Shown: positions 1-12,324, counted from the stretch's first letter. The stretch: DNA of 64,000 nucleotides from Zantedeschia hybrid cultivar (GCA_030544215.1 JARZZO010000014.1:21025734-21089733), one strand, 5' to 3'. The notes: a model not told the origin generated them from the letters alone. Made by a program: numbers and translations.

Positions 1-1113
1 ACTTTTGTTGTACGGAGCAAAGGAGAATCAAGATAGCAAAATCAAGTCACAAGGATTTCTGGAAGATCCTCAACTTCAAACTCAACAGCAAGAACAAAAG
101 CAAGAAAGGGCTCTCTTTCTTCAGCCGGCTGAGGAAGGGGAATCAAGAGCTCAACATCTTCCACATTCAAACAGGTAGGCGATCAAAATCTTCTTTTTGG
201 AACTTTTTAGTTAAAAGTTTCTGGCGATCACTGCACTTAGTTTCTATTTTTAATAGGTTATTTTGCACTAAATAACATAGTTTTTCATGATAATCACACG
301 ATCATTTTAAGCACTCACAGGAGATGGTGCCCAAGCACAATGTAATTTCCATTGTGATTTCCTTGAGTACAGGTCCATGGATATATACAGAGGATGTTTC
401 TATTAACATGCATCAATCCCCTTAGAATCAGGAGGAGATTGTGAGGGGGATTTGCTGGGATCCGATGGCTTGGGTGCCAAGGCAGGGTATGCCAGCGGGG
501 GCTTTTCCTGAACTGAGCCTTTCCTTGAGATGCCACGCGTATCTGTGGTCATGCATGGGCTGCCAGGTTTGTATGCATTGTCAATAGTAGTAGGCAGACG
601 AGCTGCCCGATGAGGGTGGGGGAGCACACGGTGTCCAAAGACCAGCCGAAAAAGAAATCGCGGCGCACAGATTAGCCAAGCCATGGAGGGGGAGGAGGGG
701 TTTGTAGATGATTGCGGGAGGAGTCACTTCAAGTGGCGTGCATGCAGGTGAGCCCTGCCCCCACGTGGTGGGGCGCGTGAGGCGTACAGATTCGGATGGG
801 AAGAGGAGGTGTTTTCGGTGCAGACAGTGGCATGCGGAGGAACACGAAGAGGAAGCGACAAACCCAACAGCGATGGGCAGCGCGGGTGCCCAGAAGAGTA
901 GAGTGCGAGCGAGGCAGCAGGATAGGAGGAATAGAGATCTTCTAAGTATCTGTTTAGACAAGAGTCTAACAGTACTAAGAGAGAGAAAGAGTTAAAAAAC
1001 GCAAAACTTCACTCCAACGTTATAACAAAATTTGGAGATTTTGACCTCCTTCCCCCTCTTAATATTGTTGGACTCTTGTCCAAGCAAATACTGAGAGGAT
1101 CTCCATTCGAAAA
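1..1113. other. unique lead-in; possible exon end at 1-178
   Basis: No gene is confidently supported here. The frame starting at base 3 is open to about 178, is Lys/Ser/Phe-rich, and reaches a plausible splice donor (CAAACAG|GTAGGC), so it could be the end of an internal exon of a plus-strand gene outside the window. I recognise no domain in it. The remaining bases up to the G tract contain only short overlapping frames on both strands without family resemblance. This part is not included in the tandem duplication. Confidence 0.2.

Positions 1114-1143
<30 letters not shown>
1114..1143. repeat. poly-G homopolymer (30 G)
   Basis: Thirty consecutive G residues lie about 24 bases before the left border of the tandem duplication. 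The run is absent at the start of the second unit, so it lies outside the duplicated segment. A tract this long can be miscounted by sequencing and can form G-quadruplex structures. Confidence 0.95.
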
Positions 1144-1144
<1 letters not shown>

Positions 1145-1664
1145 GGAAATGTGAGCATCTATTTCTTTGCGTTGGTTGGATTCTTCTTTATTAACCGAAT
1201 AACCTGTATGACATGGCAGTAGGAGTCTTCTCTTCGTCCAGTTCGGATTCTCATTTGTGCGATTCGCAATCCGATTCAAGGCTCTGCCAACGCCGCACCT
1301 CCAGTCCCAAGGATGTTCAGTGTTCTTTTCAAATAGAAAAATCAAATCTAACCGGCCAATTCCGATTACTTTGATTTAGTTTGAACTTCTGAAATTATAG
1401 ATTTGAGTTGAAAGTGGACTGATTTATTAGGAAGTTTGGTCTAGTTTGTTTTCCTTATTTATAAAACAAATTAATTCGAATAAATCGAACTAAATTTAAC
1501 GGCCATAATATAAGTACTAAATTTTTAGATTAAGCGTGAGTTTATGTAAATTACAAAGTACATAATCTTAAATTATTTTTAGATAATATTTTTTAAATCG
1601 TCATCTCGTGCAAAAAAAAATGTTAAATCTTTAATAAAATAAGTTGTTTAACTATATATGATGG

Positions 1665-1806
1665 CATCCGTACTACCTCAACTGGGTGATAGCTAGGGGT
1701 TTTGGACGTGGGTGGGGAAGGTGCCCACCCAAGATCGATCCCTGTTGGACTCGGGTAGGATCCAGCCTTTAGCGATTAGGCTAAGAACGCAAAAAAAAAA
1801 AAAACC
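1665..1806 (+). mobile_element. possible degraded SINE (also at about 13079-13220)
   Basis: A short segment with loose tRNA-like boxes (GATAGCTAGGGG resembling an A box, AGATCGATCCC resembling a B box about 45 bases later) ends near a 14-15 base A run. I could not define flanking target-site duplications, so this may simply be diverged repeat sequence. It is present unchanged in both duplication units. Confidence 0.3.
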
Positions 1807-2109
1807 CTCAGTGGCCAGAGATAACTAGGAGGCAATGGGGGAAGGGAACCCTAACTAAGATGCCCTGGGCTCGAAACTTAATAATGATGGCTAGATGATG
1901 CGCAAGGAAAAGAGAGTACCGCTTGCGAAGAAACCCCTTGCAGGGGTAGAACCTAGGGCGCTCCGTCCAAGTTGAAGCGGGTGTTTGTTCGCATCACGGG
2001 TTAGGACAGGGTTCTCCACTCATCACTGAGGACCACCTTCGACCTTGATTTGAGGAACAGGGTAAAAATCCCCCCACAGTCGTGTCACGTACGTTGACTA
2101 CTGTTGATA

Positions 2110-3245
2110 TGGTGGAGGAAGTTGATTTTTCTTTTTTGCATTTGATTTTTTATATAATTATGTTTTAGCTTTTAAAAATATAGTATACTTACAAAAAAAA
2201 GTTCCTCTAATAGAACTATCTTATTTATAAATCCTTAGAATCCCCCTGAATGGATGTAAGGCCCCAGAATGTTTAAAAAACATCTGAAAGTGTTACAAAA
2301 AAGTCTCTTAAAATATTTTTTTTAAAAAAAGTTGATATAATAAAGATTTATTTGTAAATAATCAGATTAAGAAGAATTATTTGTAATATCAAAAGTTTCA
2401 GACGGTTAAAAGATCAAAAAGCCTTTTCTTTCCTTCGTTCAGTTGCAACCCAAGAAAAAGGTACCAAAAAGCTTTTTTGTTTTTTTAACCCACTTAACAT
2501 GGATGCTTTCGATAGATTCCCTTTTTAAACACCTTATTAAGCCAAAGAATGTAGCTTCTAATTATATGTTTCATCTCTTTGCAATGTTGATCTTTCATGA
2601 AAAGGCAAAGTACAAAGTCAGTGACTCAGGAAAGAATACCATGACAGTGAAAGAAACGAACGGGTGGTTCAAAGCAACGAGAGGGGAACATTGCCAAACT
2701 CTGACATCTGCATCAAAGTCGGTGGTTCTGATAACATGGTTAAGAGACAAAATAGGGAAAATAATAGAAACTTCTCTATGAAACATGTGGAAAATAGTCA
2801 AGTATGTAATACGAATATACAAGACTCCTAATACAAGCATGAATAGCGCACTTTTCCAAATTCCAGTAAGAATAAGACTCGTATGTACAAGATGCATCCG
2901 GACATAATTAGGAACTAATGCAAATATATATGCCGTAATCGAATAAGGAGCAGTATCTATAATCTTAGTATCACTAGGAATGAGAAATATATCTGCTCTC
3001 TCAAACACTGGCCACTACAAGTGCATCTTCCTTTCAGCTTCAAAATTGATACCACTTCTTGCTTGCGCAGTCAGACACCAACATCCATGAAACAAGTGGC
3101 TTTATCAACATAGAAAAATTAAGAACCCCAGTGCCGAACAAACAAACGCTTGGATTGCAGAGTCAAAAACAGATGCTCCTTTACGAATCCATCTTGAATG
3201 GTGGCTGTGAGAGCCGTGAAGAGACTAGCAGCAGTGCCTGCTGCA
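2110..3245. other. AT-rich region and 3' flank of FEX copy 1
   Basis: This stretch lies downstream of the fluoride-exporter stop codon. About 2110-2440 is very AT-rich and shows nothing recognisable. A minus-strand frame of 137 codons at 2595-3008 is open but matches no family I know and is hydrophobic by composition only. The region nearest the gene (about 3000-3245) is presumably 3' UTR. The same sequence follows copy 2 at 13524-14659. Confidence 0.4.
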
Positions 3246-6200
3246 CTAGTGGTAATGTCTGGCCCATACAGGTACAGAGTATACGAGCGTCCCCAAGGCG
3301 AAGGAGGGAATGAACGTAACTGCCGCATAGGCAAAGGCTCTGCCCTCATGGCCACTCTGCCTCATTGCGTAGATCTCAGCAGCGAAGGTGGAAACCGTGC
3401 TCAGGCAACCAAGGAACCCAAACTGAACCCCTCTTGTAACTATCTCGCATCTCCTTGTATTCACCTTCACAATCCCAGCAGAGCAAACCATGTCAAACAA
3501 CCAAAGAAATTAGATGGCGAACCATTTTGTGCTGCCTTCATGTTTTCACTTACCGCTTTGCTTATTGTTGCAAGAGCTGCCATGATGAGGGCTGCAAGAA
3601 CATTAGCTGCAAGAGTTCCAAGAGGCAGCCACTTCAGAGAGCCCCTCCTTCCGAGCCCCCGGCCATTGAGCCTGGCCAAGTACCAACGAAGCCACACGCC
3701 TGGTGGCCCGACCATGCAGGCCAGCCACAGTACAGCCCCATCAGTGACATTGTCTAATCGCGCTCTAGCTAACGCCCCACTGATGCCCCATAGCAAGCCC
3801 AATATAAGCAGCATCATTGTCATGACTGTGAAATGTTGGCTTTGCCTCTGTACTCTCCATCTGTCTGGGAGGAACGTGAGGCTTTCTGGACTCTGGCTGA
3901 ACTTATCTACAAGGCGTTCCCTAAGCCACTCAGCAGATGCTGCCCCATACGCGAAGCTCTCGTTTACAATAAAGAACCCTGCAGCAAAAATAAGAGTTGC
4001 AGATTGGATAAACGCCGCTACACGAAGTTAGCAACTGGTTTTGAATTTAAAATACACAGTCATAACCAGGCTCGTTACACATCAAATTGTTAAATGCCAT
4101 CAAGTTGGTTACATCACCTATTAAACAGCCATAAACGGTGAAGATTCACCACACAAAAGGGTCCATGAGCGTCTACTTAATTTTAGCCTGTTTATGGGCA
4201 GTCCATTTCTAATTTCATGGCTTTAACATTGCATACTTGACTAATTGGATGGTAGAACATCTATCCTTTTTTACAAACTTTATACCAGCACACTTTAGGG
4301 GTATGTTTGACATAGCTTCCAGAAGTACTTTTGGGCTTCCAAATCCCTCACACAGTTTACTTGGCAAGAGGATATTAGATCTTGGGAGCTATTTATGCAT
4401 TTTTCTTAGTTTCTAACCAAAAGCTCCAAACTGGCGCTTCTTAGATTAGGAAAATGGTGCAGTTTTAGGACAGGTTTTGGTTAACCTCACTGTCCTAGGT
4501 TAATAGGTCCACTCTTACCCAATAATTTTCATCTTGAAAATATAATTCAAAAATAACTGTCAACTAGAAGTTTTGTCAAATGTATCCTGAGAGAACTGAC
4601 ACTACATATTGGCTTACCTAGTATGATGCCAGCCACAGCAAACACCCAGTGGTCCTTTGAGGACAAATCAAGCATTTTTTGGTTCCAACCACTGAATGTT
4701 GTAAGACTTCCCATGAATCCTGTTGTCAGTCCAACAGCTAAATGATCTGAGACATGTCTCACATCTCCTTTGAACACAAGGCCAAACCAACCCATTAAGA
4801 ATGATCCTGCCTAATGAAGAGAACAACTGAAGAATTACCAAAAGGATTGATATTTTGACAAGATCATAATAGTCATGGGACACTGGAGACGGACCATGTT
4901 TGCAGGGAGGTCGAGGTAGAGTGGTGTTCCGTCATTTGTCAATGCAAGACGACCAGGGCCAAACAGCTTCTGCAATAGATGCCTTGCAAAAACCTGAACA
5001 AAAATGACATGCTTACAAGCGTGCGTCCAACAATAATTCACGAGGTACGCAGATGACAATGCAGAGTCGGTGGTTCAGTGAATGACGTGCATAGATTTCC
5101 ATTAAATACATAAAAGTATCTGGTAATATGGCCGATATCATAAAACACGACCATTGTCTCAAAGAACCGTAACTACTGGTAAATATGTTAGTTGATGAAT
5201 GATAAGATATCAAACAAATGATAGGTATTTTTGCTCCTCTGTTCTTGCTTGGGGAAATCTAATATGGTGCTAATGTAATTAATTGGACAATAGCACCTCA
5301 GTTTGCATGAGCATGATTGTTGGCTATTGTGGTAAAGCATACCGGGATAATCTAGTTCAAGCAATCATATGTACACTAACCCTTCCATTGTCAGTGTAAG
5401 ATTTGACAATATATGATAAGCAACAAGCGTTTCTTAGTTACCCCGAAGATTCCAAACACAGCCAGGTGGACCAAGTAAGCCATGTAGTCCAGTAGTCTTG
5501 GGAGCTTGTACTGCTGCAAATAAAAAGATGACCTGATGAGTACCCATAACTTCAAAAGCAACAACATCAGTTAAGCTGTTGAACAAAGCTTTTCTATTAC
5601 AGCTTTCTAAAAGCAAAACATGAAAGACATTTTCGTGTAATAGACTCTGTAAGAACAAATTGCTTAAGATTTAAATTGGAATATTGATATTTAAGGAAAG
5701 CAGATCTGGATCCTTGCTTTATAGAAGACAAGAAAATGAGGAATGAAGGGAGGACTGGATGATGTTAAACAAGCAATGAACAGAGCTCTAACGGAGCTAC
5801 AAGAGAGACAAATTTAAAAAGAGAGCATAGTTGTTATCCTTGTTGGCAGTGGCAGCAAAAATGTCAGTTTCGCCAAGGTTACCAAATGGACGCTTATGAT
5901 GAACCTTTCCCAAAGATGCCACTGGTGGAAGTATGCCAAAGCAGTGAACCTGGGAATGGAGTAAGCAAAGGCTTATTCAAGATGTTGCCCTAACCCTTGG
6001 CAAGTTTGCTCAGTAGAAGGCCCAAGATACACAGAGGAAGATGCTCCCTCTCTGTTCTTCCAGACAAACTAGTCTCTGGTTCAGGAGGCGTGTTTGGTGA
6101 TTCTTTCTTTAGGCCCGGTTCATAAGATAAATGAAAGTGATGTGCATAGGCAACTTTAGGGGGGAAAATGTCAGCAACCAGATGAAATACTTATAGAAAG

Positions 6201-8584
6201 GAATAAATATATATAAATCGTAAGATGGTCTTAGTCAAAATGCTAATGTCAGGAAAGAGAAGGTAGCGGGTTCAAATCAACATGGGTTGAATTAGTGATG
6301 GGTGGATCACAGATTGCCTACCATGGTATTTATCCAGTTCCAGCAATATAGGATTACCCTTGATGTCAAGAGAAGAAAGGAAAGGGGTACTGTACGGAAA
6401 TACTTGGTGTTCTCCCATCTCTTCAACAATTAAGGGTAATGGAGGTCCATTAATCAATGGATTTGGATGCCATTATTCTAGGATCTATTTCTTGACATCT
6501 CTATCAAGCAGGCTTGCTCCCTAACCTATTCTTTCATTGATGAGGACGTATGGGCACTGACTGGGAGGATACGAGGTGAATTAACCAAAACCAGGCCAAC
6601 TTATGGTGGACCAGTTCAGCTGGTGTTTATCCAGTTCTCCTGAACTTTGGACCTGTGACCGTAAGCCCACTGCCTGCGCAAACATAGTGAAGCATCATCT
6701 CAATAATAGACCAAGGTTGGAACCACTGCACATAAGCCAGCCTGAAAAATCTCTTCATGTCTTCATAAACACACAATGGTTTAGAAACTATTCTGTACCT
6801 CCTGTCCACATAACCGAGAAAACAACAAAAAATATAAGACAAAAGCCACAAATCTATCACAGTTGAACTTTTGAAAGAGACCGCTGTGTGGGAGGAGCTA
6901 CTTATTCGGAATTAGTAGTGAAATAGGAGATTAAAAAATGTGAGTAAGCATGCCAAATAAAAGAATCATGTAAGCATGCCAAATAAGATCCACCACATAT
7001 TGCTTTTATGGATAAAAAAAATGTTACAAATCCAAAGCAGATGTAGATAGAAGCCAGATTTACTTGTGGTCCTGTTGCATAAAAAGTCTGAAACTATTTT
7101 CAGGAAAATGTTTTACAAGAAAACAAACAAATGAAAAGCTTTCAAGATCAGAAGAAAAATAGCAGATTCTGCTTTCATTTTTCTTGTAAATTTGTTTCCT
7201 TAGGAAACCCTTTTTCATTCAAATATGTTTTATGTAGAACCAATGCTACAGTAAATCACAGGAGTCCAAAGAAGTGGGGACAGCTTAGGGGTGCATTTGG
7301 TTTTACATGACATGTATTTGAATGGAAAAACGCTTGCTAAGGAAACAAATTTACAAGAAAAATGAACACAAAATTTGTCACTTAGTATTTATGAAAATAT
7401 TTTCAACTGCTGCGGAAAAGGACATTCGGCCTCATTGCATGGATGCCAAAATCAGGAAAATGTAAGAGTCGAACTATGACCTGAACTCAACACGTCTTAG
7501 GTGAAAGGGTTTAGAACTCTTGCAGAGCAAATGAATTGCAAGATGTTGTCCATGAAGGTGATGAACGATAGTACAAAGAGAGGGTGAGGGATCAGGAGTG
7601 TTTAGAACATTGATGGGTAAAATCAGGTAGGAGAAGAGCAAATGACACAACAGAATGTATTTCATACATGATGATGAGTGAATAAAGAGAATGACGGATC
7701 AAAGAGCATTTTTGTTTTAATCTTTCAAGAAAAAAACCCAAAGGTTTAATAGAGGGAAATGCATCAAAAGAAAAGATCAATTTTAAGCCTGACAGAGAGA
7801 TGCTCACACAACAAACCTTGAATGATGAACTCTGCATAGATTGCATTGCATGTACACTGACTTTCTTCTCCTCTGAGTAGAGCATGGCATCAGCTCGCAG
7901 AGGCGATGCCATCTCTGTTGTCAATGATGGCACAGTGGATGAGAATTCGGCCAGTTTCACGTCACCAAACTGAAAACCACTGCGCTGCAACAGCACACCA
8001 TCTTCAACTGGCACAACACTCTTCTCGGTAGTTATCAAACTGCCCTGTTCAAACCCTATGGTGCCACTAGCATCACCCCCATCTTCTGTTACTACCCGAT
8101 TCCCGCTGTCCCCAGCTTGTGCAGTAAACCCATTTTCTACATCCTCAAGAATCCCATCCTCCAAGTCATGGGAAAGCCTGATCGACCCCTTCCGCCAGGA
8201 TTCCCTGCTACTACAAGATGAACGCCTTCTGGAGCTAATTCCATACACTTCATCAATTCCACTGGTGACACCACTGTCCTCTCTATCATCCAGAACCCGG
8301 TCCCCACTATCCCCTACTTGTGCGATCACATCATCTGGGACACCTTCAAATACTCGACTTGAGCCAACTCGTGAAGAGCTAAGAGAGCGTCTTCTGCAGG
8401 GACCAATATCCACTCTACTCAGCGACGAGCTCCGCCCGAAGTCTACTCGAATCGATGGAGAGGAAAGGCCCACCGTATGTGAATCAAAGCGAGCACACGT
8501 GCTAAGAGATCTCTCAGGAAAAACTTTGTTGCTTGGATGGTGCTCATTGCTTTTAGCATTAGCATCAGAGCAAGAAGGCCTCAT
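3246..8584 (-). CDS. FEX: fluoride export protein, two-domain CrcB/FluC type (copy 1)
   Basis: A plasma-membrane fluoride exporter that removes toxic F- from the cytosol, related to bacterial CrcB/FluC and to yeast and plant FEX. Six coding exons (minus strand): 7817-8584, 5442-5513, 4895-4993, 4618-4810, 3554-3978, 3246-3464. All have GT/AG borders and keep frame, giving 591 aa. Residues 1-256 are a hydrophilic Ser/Arg/Asp-rich N-terminus. CrcB domain 1 (about 268-385) holds the NMAGSF segment (N312) and TTFS (350-353). Domain 2 (about 428-591) holds GTLAAN (N503) and STVSTF (541-546). The two fused domains correspond to the two subunits of bacterial Fluc. A good splice acceptor (TTCCTTGCAG) precedes the start by 35 bases, so exon 1 is probably non-coding and upstream. 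Domain assignment is firm; the exact 5' end is inferred. Confidence 0.93.
4298..4594. mobile_element. foldback MITE in FEX intron (also 15712-16008)
   Basis: About 300 bp with imperfect inverted ends (GGTATGTTTGACATAGCTTC against the complement of GAAGTTTTGTCAAATGTATC). It sits in the intron between exons 5 and 6. Internal sequence (gagctatttatgcatttttc) is shared with elements at 28358-28654 and 28931-29242, so this is a family rather than a chance palindrome. The target-site duplication is not resolved. Confidence 0.6.
7174..7366. repeat. long inverted repeat (foldback) in FEX intron (also 18614-18806)
   Basis: A 30-base perfect inverted repeat at 7174-7203 and 7337-7366 (arm starts TTCATTTTTCTTGTAAATTT) continues inward with high similarity (arms roughly 7174-7248 and 7290-7366), leaving a loop of about 40 bases. 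It lies in the large intron after the first coding exon. It is probably a MITE relic; no target-site duplication was identified. The segment is conserved in unit 2. Confidence 0.75.
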
Positions 8585-9529
8585 GTCTCCCTGGAAAATT
8601 TGGCACCTGCAACAAGATACTGCAAGGAAGATAGGTTAAGAACGAGTCAGTATCAAATGGGAGCGGGCAAGAAGAATTTGAAGAGGTGATATATGAATGA
8701 AAGGGGTCGTGACATCTGCATGGAAAGAAACATGTAAAAGAAAAACTCATCTTGCCTACGTCATGCTCATAATTTATAAATTATAATCACCTAAAGAAGA
8801 GCATGCTCTGTTACAGATTCAGAGAGGATTTCCTGCGTCAGGCTGGAGACATAATTGTTAACATTCAATATAGCATATGTCACGGTAGATGCAACCTGCA
8901 GTGCTCTTGGAAGAAATGGTTAAAAAAACACGCAGGTTGTAAGTGACAAAATTACGACCTCACTGCCAACGTCATCCCAAAAGACAAACAACTGTGATGG
9001 ACAAGAGTATTTAGAAAGAAATTCTCTTTATTTGACCGCTCTTCTAAGCATTTTCTTTCATGGGTTTTTGTTTCTCAATTGGTTAAATGTGAGCATGTGA
9101 CCTCACAGATCCATGCTTCACCAAGATCAAAACAGATCCTTGTTCGCGAGAACAAACAAATCTATCACGAACCAATGTTGGAGACGTCAATCATTGAATA
9201 GTGATCCTTAGAATCTAGTGATTAAACTATACCCTAATAGCCTCGTCATCATGCCGTCCAAACATTATACCTTCAAGATCTTGCAGTGTAACTGGGTCGG
9301 TCATCTTGATCAAACTGCCCTCAAAAAAAAAAATTCCACAAACAAAGATCGCACTACACAGCTAGGCCACCAGTGTCAACCGTGCAAAGACAACTATCAA
9401 ATAGGCAGAAAGGTCTCACAATACCACCACCAACCTGTAACATAGATCTTCCCAAACTCGGATTTTCTTAGAAACACGCACAAAATTTCCCATACAAAAT
9501 GCCAGAGGGATCCCTTTTTTAGCACACAT

Positions 9530-10030
9530 CTACTTCGGACCAATGTCCTTAAGAGAGGAGACCTGTTCTTCGCCCATGGCCGACATCACTGTGACAACCA
9601 GGTGCGGCGGTGCCGGTGAGGAGCGGCGCAGGGGCGACGGCGTAGGGGCTGCGGTGCGCGGTGCCGGGCGGCGCAGGGGCGGCAGCGTAGGGGCGGCGGC
9701 GCAGGGGCTGCGGTGCACGGTGCCGGGGAGCGGCGGCGCAGGGGCGACGTGCGCTGTGCGGGGCAGGGCTGTGCAGGGGCGGCGGTGCGCTCTGCCCAGC
9801 GCCTGCCCGCCGGGGCCACCCCTCTCCGGCGACGGGAAGGAACTGCTGGATTCCGGCGATCGGATCTCTCCGGCGGCTCTGATACCAAGTTGGAACAAGG
9901 GTTTCAAGAGAGTAAAAAACCTAATCTCTAGGCCCCTCTCTTAACCACTTTTATTAGGAGGATAATTAGAGGTAAGTCCTCTTAAACTACATTATTACAA
10001 TACATTATAACTTGAGAACAATCAACCTCT
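9530..10030 (-). mobile_element. LTR-retrotransposon fragment: LTR end, PBS, start of gag (also about 20969-21470)
   Basis: On the minus strand, TGGTATCAGAGC (plus 9876-9887) is the classic primer-binding site complementary to initiator tRNA-Met. It is preceded by an AT-rich LTR-like end (about 9890-10030) and followed by a GC-rich Pro/Ala-coding leader, then MSAMGEEQVSSLKDIGPK, which resembles the start of Copia-type gag proteins. Translation stops there and no pol or second LTR is visible. The fragment sits in the presumed leader intron of the fluoride-exporter gene and is duplicated with it. Confidence 0.55.
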
Positions 10031-10693
10031 ATGGCACTAATATTTTTTTCACAAAAAAAAAAACTCTCATAGGCGCAGCCAAGATGTCGACACACGCGAC
10101 AGGGTTTTTCTGAAGAATTGGGACAATCGTGTCCTACAGCAGCTCTTTTTTAATCTTCATAAAGAAGACAGTTGAATCAGAAGCACGTCTATTGGCATAA
10201 GGAGCACGCAGCCAGCCAATCCACGCTATTATTTATATAACCCAGACGAAACCCACCGCCAAGTGGACAAGGACTGTCCGGATTCTTTGAGCCCTTCAAT
10301 TGTTTATCTTCTCTGCTACCCATGCATCCGCAGGTAAAGAAGAGAAGGATTAAAAAACAGGAAAAATACCCTTTTCTTTTTCATGGAAGTTGAAAAAAAA
10401 AAATTGCACTTTTCAGGGTCAGCACTCTGTGTTTCAAGGGATTTTAATCTTCTGGATCGTAATTTTTATAGGTCTCTATTTATTCACCAAGTTAAGACCA
10501 GACAAAAAAACAAAAACAAAAAAATGAAAATTTTACGATTTCAGATAAATTAAAAAAAAAAATCGGCTGCACCGGTAAGTTTATAATCTCGCCGTTGTGG
10601 TGTGCCAGAACAGAGTTCTGCTCCGTTTCTCCGTAAACCGGAACGCCGTCGACCCAATCGAATTGATCAAACAGCTTCCCGTAATAACCTTAC

Positions 10694-10862
10694 CCAAACG
10701 AGGGAGGCTTCAAAATCTCAAATGGATCGGCGTCTCCACTCGTGGAAACAATCCCCCAACCAACGGCCTTCCCCCACACCTCATTCTGACCGCCAAAAGG
10801 GAAGAAAAGATGAGAGGAAACAAACACAAAAAGGGGTCGAAGCAAAAAGAAGATTGCTGAGG
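10694..10862 (-). other. candidate non-coding first exon of FEX copy 1
   Basis: The translated exon is preceded by a strong splice acceptor at 8620-8621, so an upstream leader exon is expected. The segment ending in CGTTTGG|GTAAGG (donor at 10693) lies below a GC-rich promoter-like region (10900-11240) and is preserved in unit 2, where the donor exon border is at 22131. The transcription start is not visible, so the right-hand limit is a guess. Confidence 0.35.
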
Positions 10863-10899
10863 AGGGGCCTAGGAGATTAAAGTAGAGGCGCCACGGGAA

Positions 10900-11250
10900 A
10901 GATCAAATATTAAATTGTAGTATTTGGGAACAACAGCTGCAGTAGAAGAACGCACGTGGGAGTCGGAGACGACCCAATGGGGGCGGGGTGGCGAGGGAGA
11001 CGGAAGACCCCGCCACCTGCAAAACGCTCCCCCGCTTGGGGCACTTCCACCACCGCCCCGCCCTGAGCTTTTCGGAAGTATACTGCAGGGAGCAGCGGGA
11101 GGGAGGGGAGTGCGCTAACGGTCTCGAGGCGTCGAACAGCGTGGCAACGAAAAGCTGTAATAGACGTATACGTGTACGCCATAGAACCCGCCGCGTCCTT
11201 CGGACGCTGGCCACCGTTTCGGTTTCGAATTCCACATTTTCCCATGTGCC
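10900..11250 (-). promoter_or_regulatory. GC-rich promoter-like region of FEX copy 1 (also about 22337-22690)
   Basis: A CpG-rich block of about 350 bp lies upstream of the candidate leader exon in an otherwise AT-rich neighbourhood. No clear TATA box is seen. Unit 2 differs from unit 1 here at many positions, far more than in the coding exons, so the two genes could differ in expression. Confidence 0.35.
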
Positions 11251-11602
11251 CCTTTCACGGGACCACCGTAGAGCTTTTTTATTTTGACCAAAAAAAATTT
11301 TTGAAGAGTTAGGCAGCGGCGCTACTGCACCGCAAGTGAGCAGCCGTCCGACGGACTTCCATCAGGTATTTGAAGTATTAAATAATATATATTTTTATTT
11401 TTTTTAACTCAAAGTGGGGACAACACCTTAAAATAGGAGTCGGATCGTGTACTCTAAAGTACTCCATTTTTTATCATTGGTGCAAATGTATACGTATTTA
11501 CACGTCAGTTGTCAACATAGGAGTTCAAAAGTCACATAAAAAAGGGAAATAATCCGCCCGTCATGCAACCATGGGTCAAAAACAAAAAACCCAAATCCGA
11601 CG

Positions 11603-11850
11603 CGGCTCGTCTTCTTCCCCGCCCCCGGCGCCGGCCACCTCGTCCCCACAGTGGAGATGGCCAAGTGCCTGGTAGGTCGCTTCTTCGTCACCGTGCTCAC
11701 CATGCGCCCTCTCCACCCGGCCATCTCTGAGCTCCCCCGTCGACTTCTCTGTCGACCCCAGCAACCGTGAGCCCGGCGTCTCCATCATCTCCGGCTTCAT
11801 CCAGGCGCACCGCCCCCACGTCAAAGATGCCATCATCTCCAATGAAGTAG
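11603..11850 (+). pseudogene. UDP-glycosyltransferase N-terminal fragment (unit 1)
   Basis: The frame from 11603 reads RLVFFPAPGAGHLVPTVEMA and continues KCLVGRFFVTVLTM, the diagnostic N-terminus of plant family-1 UDP-glycosyltransferases (UGT71/72-like). It then hits a stop after LCRPQQP. A shifted frame carries on with GFIQAHRPHVKDAI, which resembles the next conserved segment of the same family, so there is a frameshift. Nothing of the C-terminal PSPG box follows. The piece is a non-functional capture inside the long-TIR element. Confidence 0.75.
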
Positions 11851-12324
11851 CATCCTTATCTCCAACTCAAGCTTTGCCGTCGCATGTAATAATTTCACTG
11901 GAAATTCCCTGTATCTGTAAAGAGTACTTCAGTCTCTCGAGATCAATCACCATAGGGTGCGGAATGCCGTCTACAACTTACTTATTTCTAGCTCAAGCAT
12001 GGGAATTGTGTATGATAGTTATAGTGTTGCACTAGAGAGCAAATCCCTCCAAGCTACGGGGTTCAACCCCAATAAAAGAGGATTACAAATGCCGTGTGAG
12101 AGCTTGGACAAGTTTCCTCTTGGATCGCAGGGAAAATTCTACTAGATCTTCCCTTAATTTGCATAATCCGTTGATATATCTATATATGCCTCTCAACCAA
12201 TCATTAGCATGGCTTCGGCTTGTTTGTCAAATTTAGCGACCAAACTGCCAGTGATCCAATTGTTAGCTTTGGAGGATCACTCAAAGTACCATGCATATGG
12301 CTTTGGAGCAAACTGCGCAGCGGC

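Noticed and set aside
2595..3008. 137-codon hydrophobic minus-strand frame downstream of FEX
   Set aside because: No recognisable family, no splice context and no evidence beyond being open; identical in both units only because the whole region is duplicated.
3198..4031. 277-codon plus-strand open frame (repeated at 14612-15445)
   Set aside because: It lies opposite FEX exons 6 and 7 and resembles no family; the minus-strand CrcB motifs and splice sites are decisive, so it is a shadow.
9530..9907. Pro/Ala/Arg-rich open frames on both strands
   Set aside because: These are GC-rich leader of an LTR-retrotransposon fragment; only the gag-like start is meaningful.
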